From contig NC_133389.1 of NCBI RefSeq assembly GCF_047511655.1, forward strand, positions 43,434,295 to 43,498,294: a stretch of 64,000 nt of DNA, written 5' to 3'. This DNA comes from Castor canadensis (Eukaryota; Chordata; Mammalia; Rodentia; Castoridae). The notes under the pieces were generated by a model. That model saw nothing but the letters and a program-made list of their open reading frames with translations. It ran no database searches and was not told where the DNA came from. This document shows positions 1-11,940 of this stretch, in pieces (position 1 is the first letter of the stretch; each line of letters opens with the position of its first letter). The position numbers and the translations under genes are program-made.

Positions 1-183
1 CTTCCTTACACTTGAACAGTACTACACAGATACTTTTAACTCTCTTCTGTCCAGATGCTTTCCTTCACTTGACAAACTCATGCCCCACTGACCCCACAAC
101 CTGACACCCTTTCGTCAATACCCAAGTATGGGATACCTTTCTTCCCATAGTTGCTACCCACCACACTCCCATAAAAATCACTT

Positions 184-900
184 AAAAAACCACAGACCTG
201 TACATCAGACAAACTCAGTACTCTTTAGGAATAGAAGAACTCTCAAGATCTAAAACCCATGATCTCCCACCTCCTCTGGGCAGGAATTCTCAGACCCACC
301 AACTCCCCATATAATACTCCCATCTTGGCAGTAAAAAAGTGACCCAACAACTAGACTTGGTCCAAGACCTATGACTCATTAGCCAGGCAGCTGTTCTTAT
401 ACACCCCATTTTGCCCAAGTCCTATACTCTTCTCACCAATAATCCACCCTCCAACACTCATTTCTTTGTGCTGGACCTTAAAGATGCTTTTTTCACCATT
501 GTCCTAGATTCCTCCAGCCAGGATCTGTTTGCCTTCACATGGACAGACCCTGATACCCACAGTTCCATCCAGCTAACCTGGACAGTCCTTTATCAAGGCT
601 TCTGGGGCAACCCCCACTTCTCAGCCTGCTTCTGGCCAGTGATCTCAAGTCTCCCTCCCTCTCTCTCTCTATCTCTCTCTCCCTCTCTCTCTCTCCAAGC
701 AAGCTCTTACAATATGTAGATGACCTACATATGTAGATGTAGCCCCTCCTTGAACCCATCCCTCAAACATACCACACAACTCCTCAATTTCTTTCCTAAA
801 AAAGGATATAGGGTCACTCCTTCCAAGGCATAAATATCAGTCTCATAAGTCACTTACCTGAGTCTCACCATTAACCCACACTTTAGGGCCATCCCACAGT
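184..900 (+). pseudogene. Retroviral reverse transcriptase fragment (broken)
   Basis: The block before the fingers/palm (348-410) reads like the gammaretroviral RLVQDL segment but has an in-frame stop. A catalytic-Asp motif LDLKDAFF is read in the frame of 411-719. The second catalytic motif YVDD lies at 713-724 in a different frame. Between them is a CT-rich simple repeat (about 650-696) that probably expanded inside the gene and moved the frame. Both metal-binding motifs survive as sequence, but the gene is clearly dead. Confidence 0.85.
650..696. repeat. (CT)n-rich simple repeat inside the RT fragment
   Basis: Interrupted CT dinucleotide and CCCT runs lie directly before the YVDD-coding stretch. 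The reading frames on its two sides differ, which fits slippage after the provirus lost function. Confidence 0.9.
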
Positions 901-1591
901 CCTGTAAACAGATAATCCAAGGCTTATCTGTCCTTTTTGGGTCTGGTTGGATATTTTCATCCGTGGATTCCCAATTTTTGTCTCTTTGCCAAGTCCCTAC
1001 ACATGACATCCCAGTTGTCCTCAGGAAACTTTAGACCCTTCTAGGCCAATCAAGGCCCTCTTCATCAAATCCAAGGAGGCTTTATTAAAGACTCCAACAC
1101 TTGGACTCTGGGACTACTCCTGACCCTTTTGCCTGTACCTGCACATAAACCAAAACATCTCCCTGGGCCTCCTGTCTCAGGATTATGGTCATGTGCCTGG
1201 TCTGTTGCACAGATATCAAAACGATTAGACTCAGTCATACAACAATGGCCCCCTTACCGAAAAACCCTAGGGGTGGCAGCTCTTTTCACATCTGAGGCAC
1301 AAAAATTTACATTAGACCAACACATAACCATTTTCTCTACCCACAACCTCCTCTGGTTCTCCTAACTCTTCCCCTACCTGTATATGGCAGCAACATGTGC
1401 TTTTTGTCTCAAATCCCCTTATCTCCTTTCAATGCTGCAGGGCCTTTAACCCCACCTCTCTTCTCCCTGACCCCACAACTAAGAAAGATACTTAATCACC
1501 TACCTATTCCTGCATAGATCTTATAGAATCCCCTCCCCCGCCGACATGTTCTTATCTCTCCTCACCTCCCCTACTTGATGCTCCCTCCTAG

Positions 1592-2012
1592 TTCATAGAT
1601 GGCAGTTCTTTTAAAGACCCTAAACCAGCAGCAGAATATACCATTACAGACCCTTTACTACAAGACCCACTAGAAGTGATGACTCTTCCCCACACATCAC
1701 ATCTCAAAAGGTATTATTAACCACCCTTACTAGGGCGTTAATTGCAGCTAAAGGCAAAAGGATCAATATATGTACAGATTCAAAATATTCCTATCACATT
1801 GTGCATTCCCATGTCCTTGTTTAGCAGGAAAGAGGCTTCCTTACAACCAAGGGAATCCCCATCACTAATAGTCCCCCAAATCTACCAAGTACTAGAGGCT
1901 CTCAAATTACCCTGAGAAGTAGTTATCATTCATTGTAAGGACCATCAGAGACTCACTGATTTCATCTCCCTCAATAACTCTTGGGTGGATGCGGTAGCCA
2001 AGGCTGCTGCCT
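1592..2012 (+). pseudogene. Retroviral RNase H fragment (broken)
   Basis: FIDGS at 1592-1606 carries the first catalytic Asp (codon 1598-1600). TDSKY carries a second (codon 1777-1779). A C-terminal block ending near 2012 reads as NSWVDAVAKAAA. These are the usual landmarks of the retroviral RNase H domain. Several stops and shifts separate them. Confidence 0.8.
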
Positions 2013-2179
2013 GGGTCACACTCCCTCAAAAGGATTACCCCTTGCCCCCATACTCCCCATCTTTCCCACCTTTGCTACCCATATACCACAGCTGAACTTG
2101 CTGTCCTCACCCAGATGGGAGGTACCCAAACCAATGTATGTTTTGTAGTCATTCCCTGGGTTCTGGAATACCCAGTCCT

Positions 2180-3020
2180 CTCACATCTCCATAAACTCTT
2201 TCATTCAGGGTACAAGCCTTTGCTACATCTGTTACAGGCCCACCTAACCTCCCACTTTCTAACTTTCGCTCTTAAATAAATCACTCAGTCTTGCCTTATC
2301 TGCCCGCACATATCCCCAGGGAAGTGTCAGGCACTCACTTTTCCCCACACTGGGCATGAGGCAGTTTGCCAAGACAGAATTGGCAGATTGATTTTACTCA
2401 TATGCCTCCTCTGGCACATGAGTAAAATACTGACAAAAATACCTTCTTACTTTAGTGGACACCTTCACAGGGTGGAATGAAACACTTCCCACTTCTATAG
2501 AAAAGGCCAAAGAGGTTACTAAGGCCCTCCAAACCCATATCATTTCCCAATTTGGGGTACCCCTGACACTATAATCGAACAGTAGCCCTGCCTTCATCTC
2601 AGCTATTACCCAGCAGCTGTCTCAGGTGTTGGGCATTAAAAGGACATTCCATATTCCATACAGGTCCCAATCTTCTGGTAATGTAGAAAGGGGCCAGTAC
2701 CCTCCTAAAACAACTGACCAAGCTGTGTCTCAAATTTAAGCTTGCTTGGCCTTCTCTCTTGTTTATAGCTCTTACACATTTTAGACTCCCTCCCAGAAAA
2801 CCACTAGATCTTAGTCCCTTCAAATTGCTCTATGGATGACCGTTTGACCTTCACCACATACCCCACTCCTCCACCTCACTTTCTGGCAATACAGCAAAGG
2901 GACTGGGTATGGAAACCAAAATGGCAAGGACCACACCAAGTAATTCTAACTGCACCCACTATGGCCCAGGTCAAGGGGCTATCACATTGGATCCACCGCA
3001 GTTGACCTAAGGTACACCTG
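2180..3020 (+). pseudogene. Retroviral integrase fragment (broken)
   Basis: An N-terminal zinc-binding pattern is visible as a pair of His (around 2190-2215) and a CxxC (around 2290-2310). The first catalytic Asp is in WQIDFTH (codon 2390-2392). The second catalytic position (codon 2578-2580), just before a PAF motif, reads Asn instead of Asp. The third residue, Glu, is present (codon 2686-2688). A C-terminal WQGP...WIH stretch at about 2915-3000 matches the gammaretroviral integrase tail and is followed by a stop. Frameshifts separate the first Asp from the rest. Confidence 0.8.
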
Positions 3021-3471
3021 GGTCAGCCCCCACACAGCCTGATGGGTCTCCCAAGCCACCCCCCACCTAAATATTCCTCTCTCTCCCCACAGGACCCACT
3101 TCACTTCACTTGACTAGGATCATTGAGACATCCACGCCTCTAACCCTAAGTCGTTCTGAGTAATTTCTATATTGCCTTATAGACTTTCACTGGTATCCCT
3201 TCGCTAGACTCCTCAGACTTCCTCTCCCTCATACATGAGCTATGGCTCCAGGGTACTTTTTCAGACATTTCAGACTCTCTCTAACTCAAATCTCCTTCTT
3301 CTTGTGTTTTTGCCTCCTTTTCTTCCTAGGCAGACTGACAGTTGGAACCTCTAATTGACACTTCACACAGACTACTAAAGGGCCAAAATGGCTTCAGTGC
3401 TGACTATTGGCTCTGTTTACCCCCCTTTTAGACTGGACCCATATTGACACCACCCTCCACCCCCACTTTCA

Positions 3472-4041
3472 ATGAGTCCTGAACCCAAACACAATATAGC
3501 CCTCTATGACAACAGCTATAAAAGGCTATTTACATCTAAAAGGTCGTATACATACCACCAAACAGTCCTGGGCCCAATTTTTCCCCACCCTACACTTCAA
3601 ACACAGGCCCCTCTCTGCATCTCAGCATCCAATACAACCTCCTACTCTAATTCTGAGGGCACCCTAAAGCCTTCTGTAAGTATACCCCTACCCTTGATCA
3701 AACGCAGATTTCTCTGTGTGATGCATAACCAATTTCACAAACCCCTTAAAATTTCAGGAACAGTTTCTCTTTCCACCCCCAACACTGAAGAATTTCCTTT
3801 CAACAATTCTCAGTTTTCTGACAGGTGTCCACCTGACCCAAAAACACTCTCATCTTGGATAATGGCTACTTCTGATATAAGCTGTGTCAAACAAAATTGC
3901 CATGACATTACTCTTCTCTCAAAACCCAGCCTTCCCAACATCTTTGTTAATCCACAATGCCTCTTGCTTTTCTATGAAAACAAGACAGAAAATCCACCCT
4001 ACCAACAACCCAAACTCTCACCAGCTCAGCCTCTCTTTTAA
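3472..4041 (+). pseudogene. Residual open frame in the env position of the provirus
   Basis: An uninterrupted 189-codon frame follows the pol end where env surface protein would lie. It has several N-glycosylation sequons (for example NTTS and NKTE) and a few Cys, but I see no furin site, fusion peptide, immunosuppressive-type motif or membrane helix. It may be a surface-subunit remnant or only a chance frame in C-rich sequence. I infer the identity from position. Confidence 0.4.
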
Positions 4042-4884
4042 ATTGCCTGCTTTTTTTCCCCCATGGTGTATGTGTGTGTGTGTGTATTTGGTTTATCCAT
4101 TGATCTCTTCAGAACACTCCAGAATCAATTTGTAATGTGTGTGTGTTTTATGCATACACAGTTACACATTGCACATAGTATGTAAAAACAATAAACTAAA
4201 TTATGGCAAAAAATCTGCATATCCTTAATCATTCTAAACATTGAAAACACCTTTTCAAATGGCTTTGGAGGGAGGAGCAGCTCTTTATTATCAGACGCTA
4301 CTTTCCTCACCAATTCTGAATCACTTTTTATTCAAATGAACTTGGCATTTGTTAATTGGTGTTTTTATGACAGCACTGGGTATAGAATGCAATGCAATCA
4401 AGCATATTTTTTTCAATTTCCTTGGAGTCTTGCCTGTTGGAACACCTCATCCTTGGTCTCATTTGGGAGCTAATGGATTGGGCAGGGAGTCAATCACCTT
4501 CTGTTAATTGGTCTTTTCAATTGACTCTACCCAATGAGACTCCATACAAATCTGCTTCTTTTTAGACAGATGTCTTTCAACTAGGGATCAAATTGTAACT
4601 ACCAAGTCCAGATGGGTGGGATAGGGAGGAAGGAACTGCTTCTATATTATCATAGCTCAAAAAGTATTGCATGTAACATTCTAATTCACAGCTTCTATGA
4701 TGAACATTAGTACTTCTCAAATCAGCAGGGGATTCTAGAAATACACATTTCCCTTTAATTTATTTTTAATTTTTTTATTAAAATAATCCAATTTAAAATT
4801 TTTTATTTATTTACTTTAAATTTTTTATTTTATTGTTTTTACATTTACTTACATGTATATACATTATTTGGGCCACCTCCCCCC
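4042..4884. other. Intergenic, no gene seen
   Basis: Short TG runs (4071-4085, 4134-4147) and an AT-rich stretch at 4750-4850. I recognise nothing else. Confidence 0.5.
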
Positions 4885-5235
4885 CATTTTTTTCATTTTT
4901 ATTAGCATATATTCATTGTACAGGGGGATTCATTGTGCCAATTCTGAATGGCCTTACATTGTACATTGGTTAGATTGCTTCCACCATCTCCCTCCCAGCC
5001 CCCTCCCCATCCCACTTAAAGCAATTGCAAGATGTTTCATTGTTCTATTTCGTATATGTATATGAAGTCCATCAACCGTATTCCCTCCCCTTCATCTCCT
5101 CTGTTCACCCTCCCTCCTCCCACAAGTACCCCCACATACATACACTGTACCTACTTTACAGTTCGTCTTACATTTTTAATTCCAAAGTCAATGTTGAGGG
5201 GGGCTCTTGATTTATTCCCACTATGAATATATTTT
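4885..5235 (-). mobile_element. L1 3' end, antisense
   Basis: Read on the minus strand the element ends in an ATATGCTAATAAAAATG-like tail after a GT-rich tract, which is the form I know for rodent L1 3' untranslated regions. On the plus strand this appears as T-rich sequence followed by CCCTCCC-rich polypyrimidine segments. The upstream limit is approximate. Confidence 0.6.
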
Positions 5236-5368
5236 AAGAAGGTAAATATTTAGTGGCTCTTAGAAGGCTTCCCACTTTTAGCAAACAGACAAACAAAAGA
5301 GTGAAACAACTTTATCACCAAGAACAGTAACAAAATAACATAGTTTGAGAAAATAGCCATGGGGTCCT

Positions 5369-5453
5369 CATTCTTTAGTTTCCTTCTTTATTGTCATCTC
5401 TTTTTACTCATTCTTTAGTTTCCTTTTTTATTGTCAACTTTTCTTTTTACTCA
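5369..5453. repeat. Two-copy tandem duplication of about 42 bp
   Basis: The segment beginning CATTCTTTAGTTTCCTT occurs twice back to back, with small differences in T-run length and one inserted block. A simple local duplication. Confidence 0.7.
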
Positions 5454-5550
5454 GGTATTTTTCACTTTGATTTCCAAACCTTCTGCAGATAGATTTTTTT
5501 ACTTAGGCTGAGCATGTTATTCTGTTTTAATTCTTCTATAACAAAGGGAA

Positions 5551-5552
<2 letters not shown>

Positions 5553-5587
<35 letters not shown>
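5553..5587. repeat. (TG)n microsatellite
   Basis: About 17 uninterrupted TG units. Confidence 0.97.
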
Positions 5588-5589
<2 letters not shown>

Positions 5590-5746
5590 AAGTTCACAAA
5601 TAGAGATAGAGTAAGATTATTTAGGTCCGAAACCAAGCCACAGCAACTAGAGTTTAGTTCTGCCTCCATTCTAAAGCTTCTGAGCATTTCTTGAATAAAC
5701 ATTATTCTTTCACATTTATTGGTATTTACTGTTTCATTTTTTTTTT

Positions 5747-6060
5747 TCTTTTGGTGGTACTTGGTTTCAATTTAGGGCCTTGTGCTTGTTAGGCAGGTGC
5801 TCGACCATTCTAGCTATATCTCCATGACTTTCTTAGCTTAGTTATCTTTCAGACAGGGTCTTGTGACTTTTGCCTTGGTCCAGCCACAGACTTTGATCCT
5901 ACTACCATACCTCCCATCTAGCTGGGACTATAGACATGTGCCACCATGCCTGGCTTTTTTTTTCCTGGGGTAGAGTCTTAATTTGTGCTCAGACTGGCGT
6001 TGAATCTTGAGTCTCTTGATCTCTGCCTCAGATGCAGGTGTGAGCCACCACTCCCAGCTT
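5747..6060 (-). mobile_element. Composite ID-B1-B1 SINE, antisense
   Basis: Starts with a poly-T, then an antisense ID unit (GGTGGTACTTGG through the reversed box B and box A), then two antisense B1-like units ending in the GTGAGCCACCACTCCCAGC form. Fusion of B1 and ID units is characteristic of Castorimorph rodents. Confidence 0.75.
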
Positions 6061-7004
6061 CCTGTTGTACTCATTTTGTGTCACAATTGTTCTTCCTATT
6101 TATTTAGCTTTTCTCACATTTTCTAGCTGTGGTCTAGATACTTAATTGATACTTATTAATAAATAGTAATTTTATTCTAAACATGCGCTATCTGAAGGCC
6201 TGGCAAATATTGGGTTCATTTCAATCTGAATCTAAACTCTGAGAATGAAATCTGGGACTTCCTAACTTCAGCATTTTTCTTAAGTCACGTTTCCTGAACT
6301 ATCCCACTGTTGGTCTGTTACCAACTGATTGCAGAAGCACTGTAAAGTAATGTAATTGGAGGCCATGCTAATTGAGGCTATTTCACAAAGCATGTGCTTC
6401 AATGGGTGTAGTTTCTTTTGTCTAATGTTAATTACTCTGAATCCATTTACACAAAGGAAACCATAGTTAACACAAATTTGAAGTGGAGAAGTCTATTATT
6501 AATGTAGCTTAATATAAAAATATTCTTGGGTTGCTATCTACTTTTTCATTCTCATATTTGTTCTATACAATATATACTATATATGAAAGTTAGAAGTTCT
6601 TACATGCTTTATTAATTAACATAGAAATATCTATGTGTTTGAAAATATTTCTTTCTGATGTATGTTTTGTCTATGTGTTGTATGACACAACTAGTAATAT
6701 CAAAGCCTTTCCTAGCGTTTGCCATTTCTTTTAACTGGAATTCATGAAGAGTTCTTGCAGAATTTAGAAACATTAGTTATAAGCTGAGAACCCGTAAAAC
6801 ATTCAAACATCCAATTTTTAAAATTCTAAGTCAGTTCTTACAGCATTGAGTTTTTATTTATCAACAACAATCCACTCAACTACCAACTTAAAGTTAAAGA
6901 CCTAAATCCAGGTTCTATCCAAGACTAATTACATAAATTTAGGTAAATCCTTTTTCTTTTAGAGTATTCTCATTTGGTAATTGGAGGATTAAATTACAGC
7001 ACTC

Positions 7005-7033
7005 TTGTGTGTGTGTGTATGTGTGTGTGTGTG
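7005..7033. repeat. Interrupted (TG)n microsatellite
   Basis: TG run with one TA interruption. Confidence 0.9.
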
Positions 7034-7670
7034 CTATTTTTCACAATATAGGGAAAAATCCAAACAATGCAAAGCATGAAAATTCCTCTCAAATTCTAAC
7101 ATAAAAATTGAAATCCTTCAAAATCCTTTCTACTTCCTATTTTAGCTCAGTATCTTGTCTGCAGATGTTTATGGTGTGAAAAGTGTATATCTGTCCTTCT
7201 CATTAGAAAAATGATCTCCTAGTCACAAGGAGATTATCTCAATATCCAGCAATATCTCAATTTCCAAGCTGCTCTTTTCATTGTGCCAGAGGCCTTCCAT
7301 TTGTCTTGGGAGAAAGACTAGCAGACTGGCACACACACATTTCCAAAGTACAGGAAAGGTCTTAGAAACATTAGTTGGAAATCATATGGAGGAAGGAAAT
7401 CCTTACTAAACACAATACAATCTGCAATTGTCTCCATTCACACAAAATACAGTGTTTCATTTTATTGTGCAGAACAATTTCAGTTTCTCATCTTCATCTT
7501 TCTTATTGTTTTCAAGTACTTAAGAAATAGTGGTACCTCATGGGAATACCAGCAGGTAACCCTTTATCTTCATCCTTAGACAGAACCATTTCAATTACAA
7601 CCTGTTTGGTTAACTTTAGATATGATCAAATTCTTAGGTGGTATTACATGAAACACTATTTAGAAACAGA

Positions 7671-7900
7671 TCTTTCTTTCTTTCTTTCTTTCTTTTTTTG
7701 TGGTACTGGAGATTGAACTCAAGCCTCACACATGCTAAGGCAAGTGCTCTAGCACCTGAGTCCTGCTCCTAGCCCTTTTGTTTTCATTTCGTTTTTAGTC
7801 TTGTTAACTTTGCCTAGGCTGGGCTTGAGACTGCCATCCTCCTGCCTCCATCTCTGGAGTAGTTGAAAATGGTAGGAATATGTTACCATACTTGGTGACA
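7671..7900 (-). mobile_element. ID-B1 composite SINE, antisense, with (CTTT)n tail
   Basis: The (CTTT)n run at 7671-7694 is the reversed A-rich tail. It is followed by TGGTACTGGAGATTGAACTC (reversed ID promoter region) and a B1-like segment containing GGCTGGGCTTGAGACTG. Confidence 0.7.
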
Positions 7901-8990
7901 TTTATTTTTGTTATATACAAAATCAGCTGCGGGAACCTTGAAGAATTAATTTTATTTTTAGCTTAATAGCAAAGAAATTGAAAATAGTTCCTTTAAGAAT
8001 GCATTGTATTTGCTATAGAAATGACAATACCTGCATTTTAATCCAGTCCACAGATCAACTTATAAAGCTGTAGATGAGAGACATGGATAGTACTTCAGCA
8101 AATAATCATGGTTCTCAGTGAAGATTAGGTTTTCAATGGACATATATGACAAAAATACTATTTCTCTCACAGAGATTCAGTAACAAAGATACAAAAGAAG
8201 GCTAGCTATTAAAAGAAGTAACAGTGTTGTCATCTCCAAAAGAAGCCTCATTGAAGACGTTTAAATGACTAACTTATCCTGTTTAATTTAAACGCGGTAA
8301 TTTCCTCATATTTCCAAACAAGTATCAATGTATTAAAAGTGCATATACATTATGAAAAGAAATGCAATGACTTGACATCAATATCATGGTGAGACAAACA
8401 ATTAAAATCAGAATTAGAATTTCTTGCTTATCAAAGAGTTGGAATTTTTAATGAACAGTAATTTTCATTCAGTTAAGTGAAATGGTAATATTCAATTCAA
8501 CAACATTTATTACTGCATTCACTGTCAGTAAGAATAGACATTGGTACTCTGCTTTTGTAATTCCAGTTGGCTTTTGGTATAAAAAGTCATTAAGTCACCA
8601 TTAAATCTGCTATCTTTTGACCAAGAACTTCTATTTGTGGAACTCTATTTCGAGAAATAATCCTAAATTCAGAAAAGGGCTTATATATAAAGACAGTTTT
8701 TATGATAGTGAAAAATTGAAAACAAGTGATTAAAGTTAGAAGGTGGTTAAATCAATATTTACAATTATTTAAAGGAATTTATTATAGTTATAAACATGAT
8801 GAATACATAGAGCTTGTTATGACATAGGATAAATGTCATTACATTTATGACTTAATAGATTTTATATTTTTAAAGGGAAAAGCATGCTAAAAATTTCATT
8901 CAAAGCACAAGTATAACAATGTGTATAAAATTCTATACACAGAAACTAGACTGGAAAGATATACATTGAAAGTTTACCTTCCTTATTATT

Positions 8991-9071
8991 TTTTGGTAGC
9001 ACTGGGATTTGAACTCAGGGCTTCATGTTCGCTAGGCAGTTACTCTATCCCTTGAGCCACTCTGCCAGCCC
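8991..9071 (-). mobile_element. ID-type SINE, antisense
   Basis: TTTTGGTAGCACTGGGATTTGAACTC to GAGCCACTCTGCCAGCCC is the reverse complement of an ID element, which is tRNA-Ala-like with boxes A and B. Confidence 0.85.
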
Positions 9072-10481
9072 AAAAGATTACCTTCAGATCATGGGTGAAG
9101 TTTCCTGGTTTTCTATCTTAACAAAATTGGGGTGCTAGGCATATATTCTCATATTTAAAAGTCAACATTTAATAATGTGATTCTTAATATACAAGATAAA
9201 TTGTCAGTAGGAAGATTCCATGCATATTGAAAAACACTTTTAAATTATTCAACTTTGAAAGACATAAAAAAAAATAAGAATTGGCAGTACCAAGAAATGA
9301 ATACAAGTAGACAATATTTGTTTTGCTCATTTCACCAGGATCTTAATTCTGACCATCATAGGAATAATTTTAGCTAATTTCCAAAATGTGTAAAGTTATA
9401 AATTCTATGGAGACAGAGATGATGCCTTCAGTTTTGTACTGTCAGCAACATGGACAATGCTTATAAGATGGAAGGTATTAATAAGTAATGGATAATTGAC
9501 TGACATCATTGAAATTGCAATAAAGAAAGGACATTTTTAAAGGAAATCTGTTGACTTGCCTGTTCAGCCACTATTTCTCTTTTTTCTGTGTGTCTCACAG
9601 AGTCATATTGGGGCACTCACTTCACCACTTTTGCCCTTTTATACAATATTTGCAATTCAGGACAGAAGAATTGTGTTTTGCTCAAACAGTTGGGAACAAG
9701 TCATGCCCACTCAACAATGAATAGTCAGACCAATAGGAACTTGGAAGTTCTGGTGGCCATATTTGATCATGAAACAAACTCAAGGGGTCTGAGCAAAGAG
9801 ATGGAGAGAACCTATTCCTGAATCTAGGCCACCCCTTCAAATTCAGTTATGTGACATAACAAATCATCATCCTCAACAATTTTGTTTTGTTTCTGTTAAG
9901 CTAGTTTGAGTTAAGTGTGTGCTGAATAGGGTTCAAAATTATCCAGAGATGTGTCCCTGACATTTCTTTTCATAGGTCTGTCAACAACTTTGACAATAAG
10001 GGGGAGTAGTCATGTGTGGAAACTTAAGAAATATGACTACTAACTTTAGAGCACATATTTTAACTTCTAATTTTTAATAACCTTTTACTCAGATAAAGTC
10101 TGTGAGTCCAGTGGAATTGAAAGGGCTTTCCTTTGTAGTGTATTGAGCTCACAGAACCTAAAATATTGCTTTGCACAGCTAAGATTTCCTTTTCCCTTTG
10201 TTCATAGATTTTTTTTTTCTCACATAAGGTTGGACTCTATTTTTACCCCTGTAGTCAGGTTTCTTTCAGTCATGTGTATTTAACTCAAAATGCCTTGTCA
10301 TGGCTTCAACAATGCATACAGTGTTCTTAGCAATTTAGTGTTCTAGACTAAATTGGGTCACATGACAGAGATAATAGTTCTGTCTGTAAATGACTGTTTT
10401 AAGGCCTTTCCTTCCTGCAAGATAGCCATGCACAACCAATTCCTGTGAAATTTGTCACTGTATATCCATGAGCACATTCTT
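9072..10481. other. Intergenic, no gene seen
   Basis: AT-rich sequence without splice-framed coding blocks. A 77-codon frame at 9588-9821 shows no family resemblance and I treat it as chance. Confidence 0.5.
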
Positions 10482-10689
10482 ATTTTTTTGGCAGTACTGG
10501 GGTTTGAACTCAAGGTCTTGCACTTACCAGACAGGTACTCCACCAATTCAGCCATACCCCCAGCCCTTCTTTGTTTTAGTTATTTTTTAGATAGGGTGGA
10601 CTGTTGCCTGGGGTGGCTGGGCTATGATCTTCCTATTTTCCACGTCCCAAGTAGCTGGAATTATAGGCATGAGCTACTGTACCAGGCCC
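10482..10689 (-). mobile_element. ID-B1 composite SINE, antisense
   Basis: Poly-T, then GGCAGTACTGGGGTTTGAAC (ID, reversed), then a B1-like unit ending near GGCATGAGCTACTGTACCAG. Confidence 0.8.
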
Positions 10690-10714
10690 ATTCTTTAAAT
10701 TCTTTAAAGGTATA

Positions 10715-11038
10715 CTTTTTTTTGGCAATATTGGAGTTTGAATTTAGGGTTCAATCTTGCTGTTTGGTGCTTTTCTGCTTGAGCCACACTTCCAGCCCTT
10801 TATTGCTCTGGTTATTTTTGAGATAGGGTCTCTGTTTTTGCCTTGACAGGCCTAGACTATAATTCTCTTATTTATACTTCTGACTGTAGATGGGATGACA
10901 GGCAGGTGCTGCCATGCCCAGCTATTGGCTGAGATAGGGATCTATTATTTTTTGCCTGGGCTGGTCTCGAACTGTGCTCCTCCTGATGTCTGCCTTCTGA
11001 GTAACTAGAATTACAGGTATGAGCCACTGGTACCATGC
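10715..11038 (-). mobile_element. ID-B1-B1 composite SINE, antisense
   Basis: Poly-T followed by a diverged reversed ID and two reversed B1-like units. The last contains GGGCTGGTCTCGAACTGTG and TTACAGGTATGAGCCACTGG. Confidence 0.8.
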
Positions 11039-11356
11039 TAAAGGTGCATTTTCTTGATGAACCTTAAGCTAAAGATTAAAGAACTATTTGGATCATGTGG
11101 GTCTTTATACTTAAATCTTTCTTTTTATGACCCTAAATTTGTGGTAGATAACAGATTATGCAATATTTATATATTTAAAATAAACTCTGCTACTTAAGTG
11201 TGAACTAAGGACCTAATATCTGTTACTAATTTCTCTCTTAAATGCTAAGATATTTAATATTTGCTGTAGTGCCTTGTTCTATTCTATCTTCTGAACTTCT
11301 TTTGTGTTCTTCACCCAAAAGTATAGTTTTTAACACTGTAAGATTTTTAATCTTCA

Positions 11357-11449
11357 TTTTTTTTTGACAGTACTAGGGTTTGAACTCAAGGCCTCATGCT
11401 TGCTAGGCAGGTGTTCTACCACTTCAGCCACTCTGCCAGTCCCCCAACC

Positions 11450-11490
<41 letters not shown>

Positions 11491-11604
11491 GATATTTTCG
11501 TGATAGAGTCTCACGTTTTACCCAGACTGGCCTTGAACCATGATCCTCCTGATCTTTGTTCCCTGAGTAGTTTAGGATTACAGGTAGGAGTCACCAGCAC
11601 CCAG
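11357..11604 (-). mobile_element. ID-B1 composite SINE, antisense, split by (TG)n
   Basis: A reversed ID unit (11357-11443) and a reversed B1-like unit (about 11490-11604) flank a TG microsatellite at 11452-11488. The microsatellite apparently grew at the junction of the two SINE halves. Confidence 0.8.
11452..11488. repeat. (TG)n microsatellite
   Basis: About 18 uninterrupted TG units inside the SINE at 11357-11604. Confidence 0.95.
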
Positions 11605-11739
11605 CCAAGATTTTAATCTTATTTTCTCCCTGAATGGTGCTGCTCTCCTAGCATATAATCCTTTAAAACTGAATTAATCTGTCTGAATATTTTTAGGTGG
11701 CTTCCACAAGCTAGGCAAACAAACATACAGACAAAAATG

Positions 11740-11940
11740 AAAATGAGCAGTGTTTTGCTGGCAGACAGACCTGGGTTCAAACGTCTACTTCTCTATTTTC
11801 CACCCATGAACCAAGAAACAGTTTTCTCTCTCCTATCGTTCTATTGTCTCCTGAAAGGAGCCCTCGTTGGACTGTTGGGAAGATTTCCTGCAATGCCTGT
11901 TCTGGCTCTGGGTTTGTAGCAATGGCCCAGTAAGTATGCA
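11740..11940 (+). mobile_element. Probable MIR SINE
   Basis: CAGACAGACCTGGGTTCAAA at 11761-11780 is the conserved MIR core. Weakly similar sequence extends to about 11940. Confidence 0.45.

Larger units (their letters stand above)
1..4041 (+). mobile_element. Decayed class I endogenous retrovirus, pol-env internal region
   Basis: Translating short stretches in changing frames gives gammaretrovirus-type Pol blocks in the right order: reverse transcriptase (about 180-900), RNase H (about 1590-2012), integrase (about 2180-3020), then an env-position remnant. The frame changes repeatedly and there are in-frame stops, so nothing here can make a functional polyprotein. The window opens inside pol; gag and the 5' LTR would lie to the left. 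I see no 3' LTR after 4041, so the copy is truncated or its LTR is unrecognisable. The gammaretrovirus-like assignment rests on the Pol motifs only. Confidence 0.85.

Noticed and set aside
5553-5587. CRISPR-like or satellite array
   Set aside because: This and similar runs are plain dinucleotide microsatellites. No spaced direct repeats of CRISPR type occur in the window.
10452-10826. 124-codon plus-strand frame
   Set aside because: It is a translation through two antisense SINEs.
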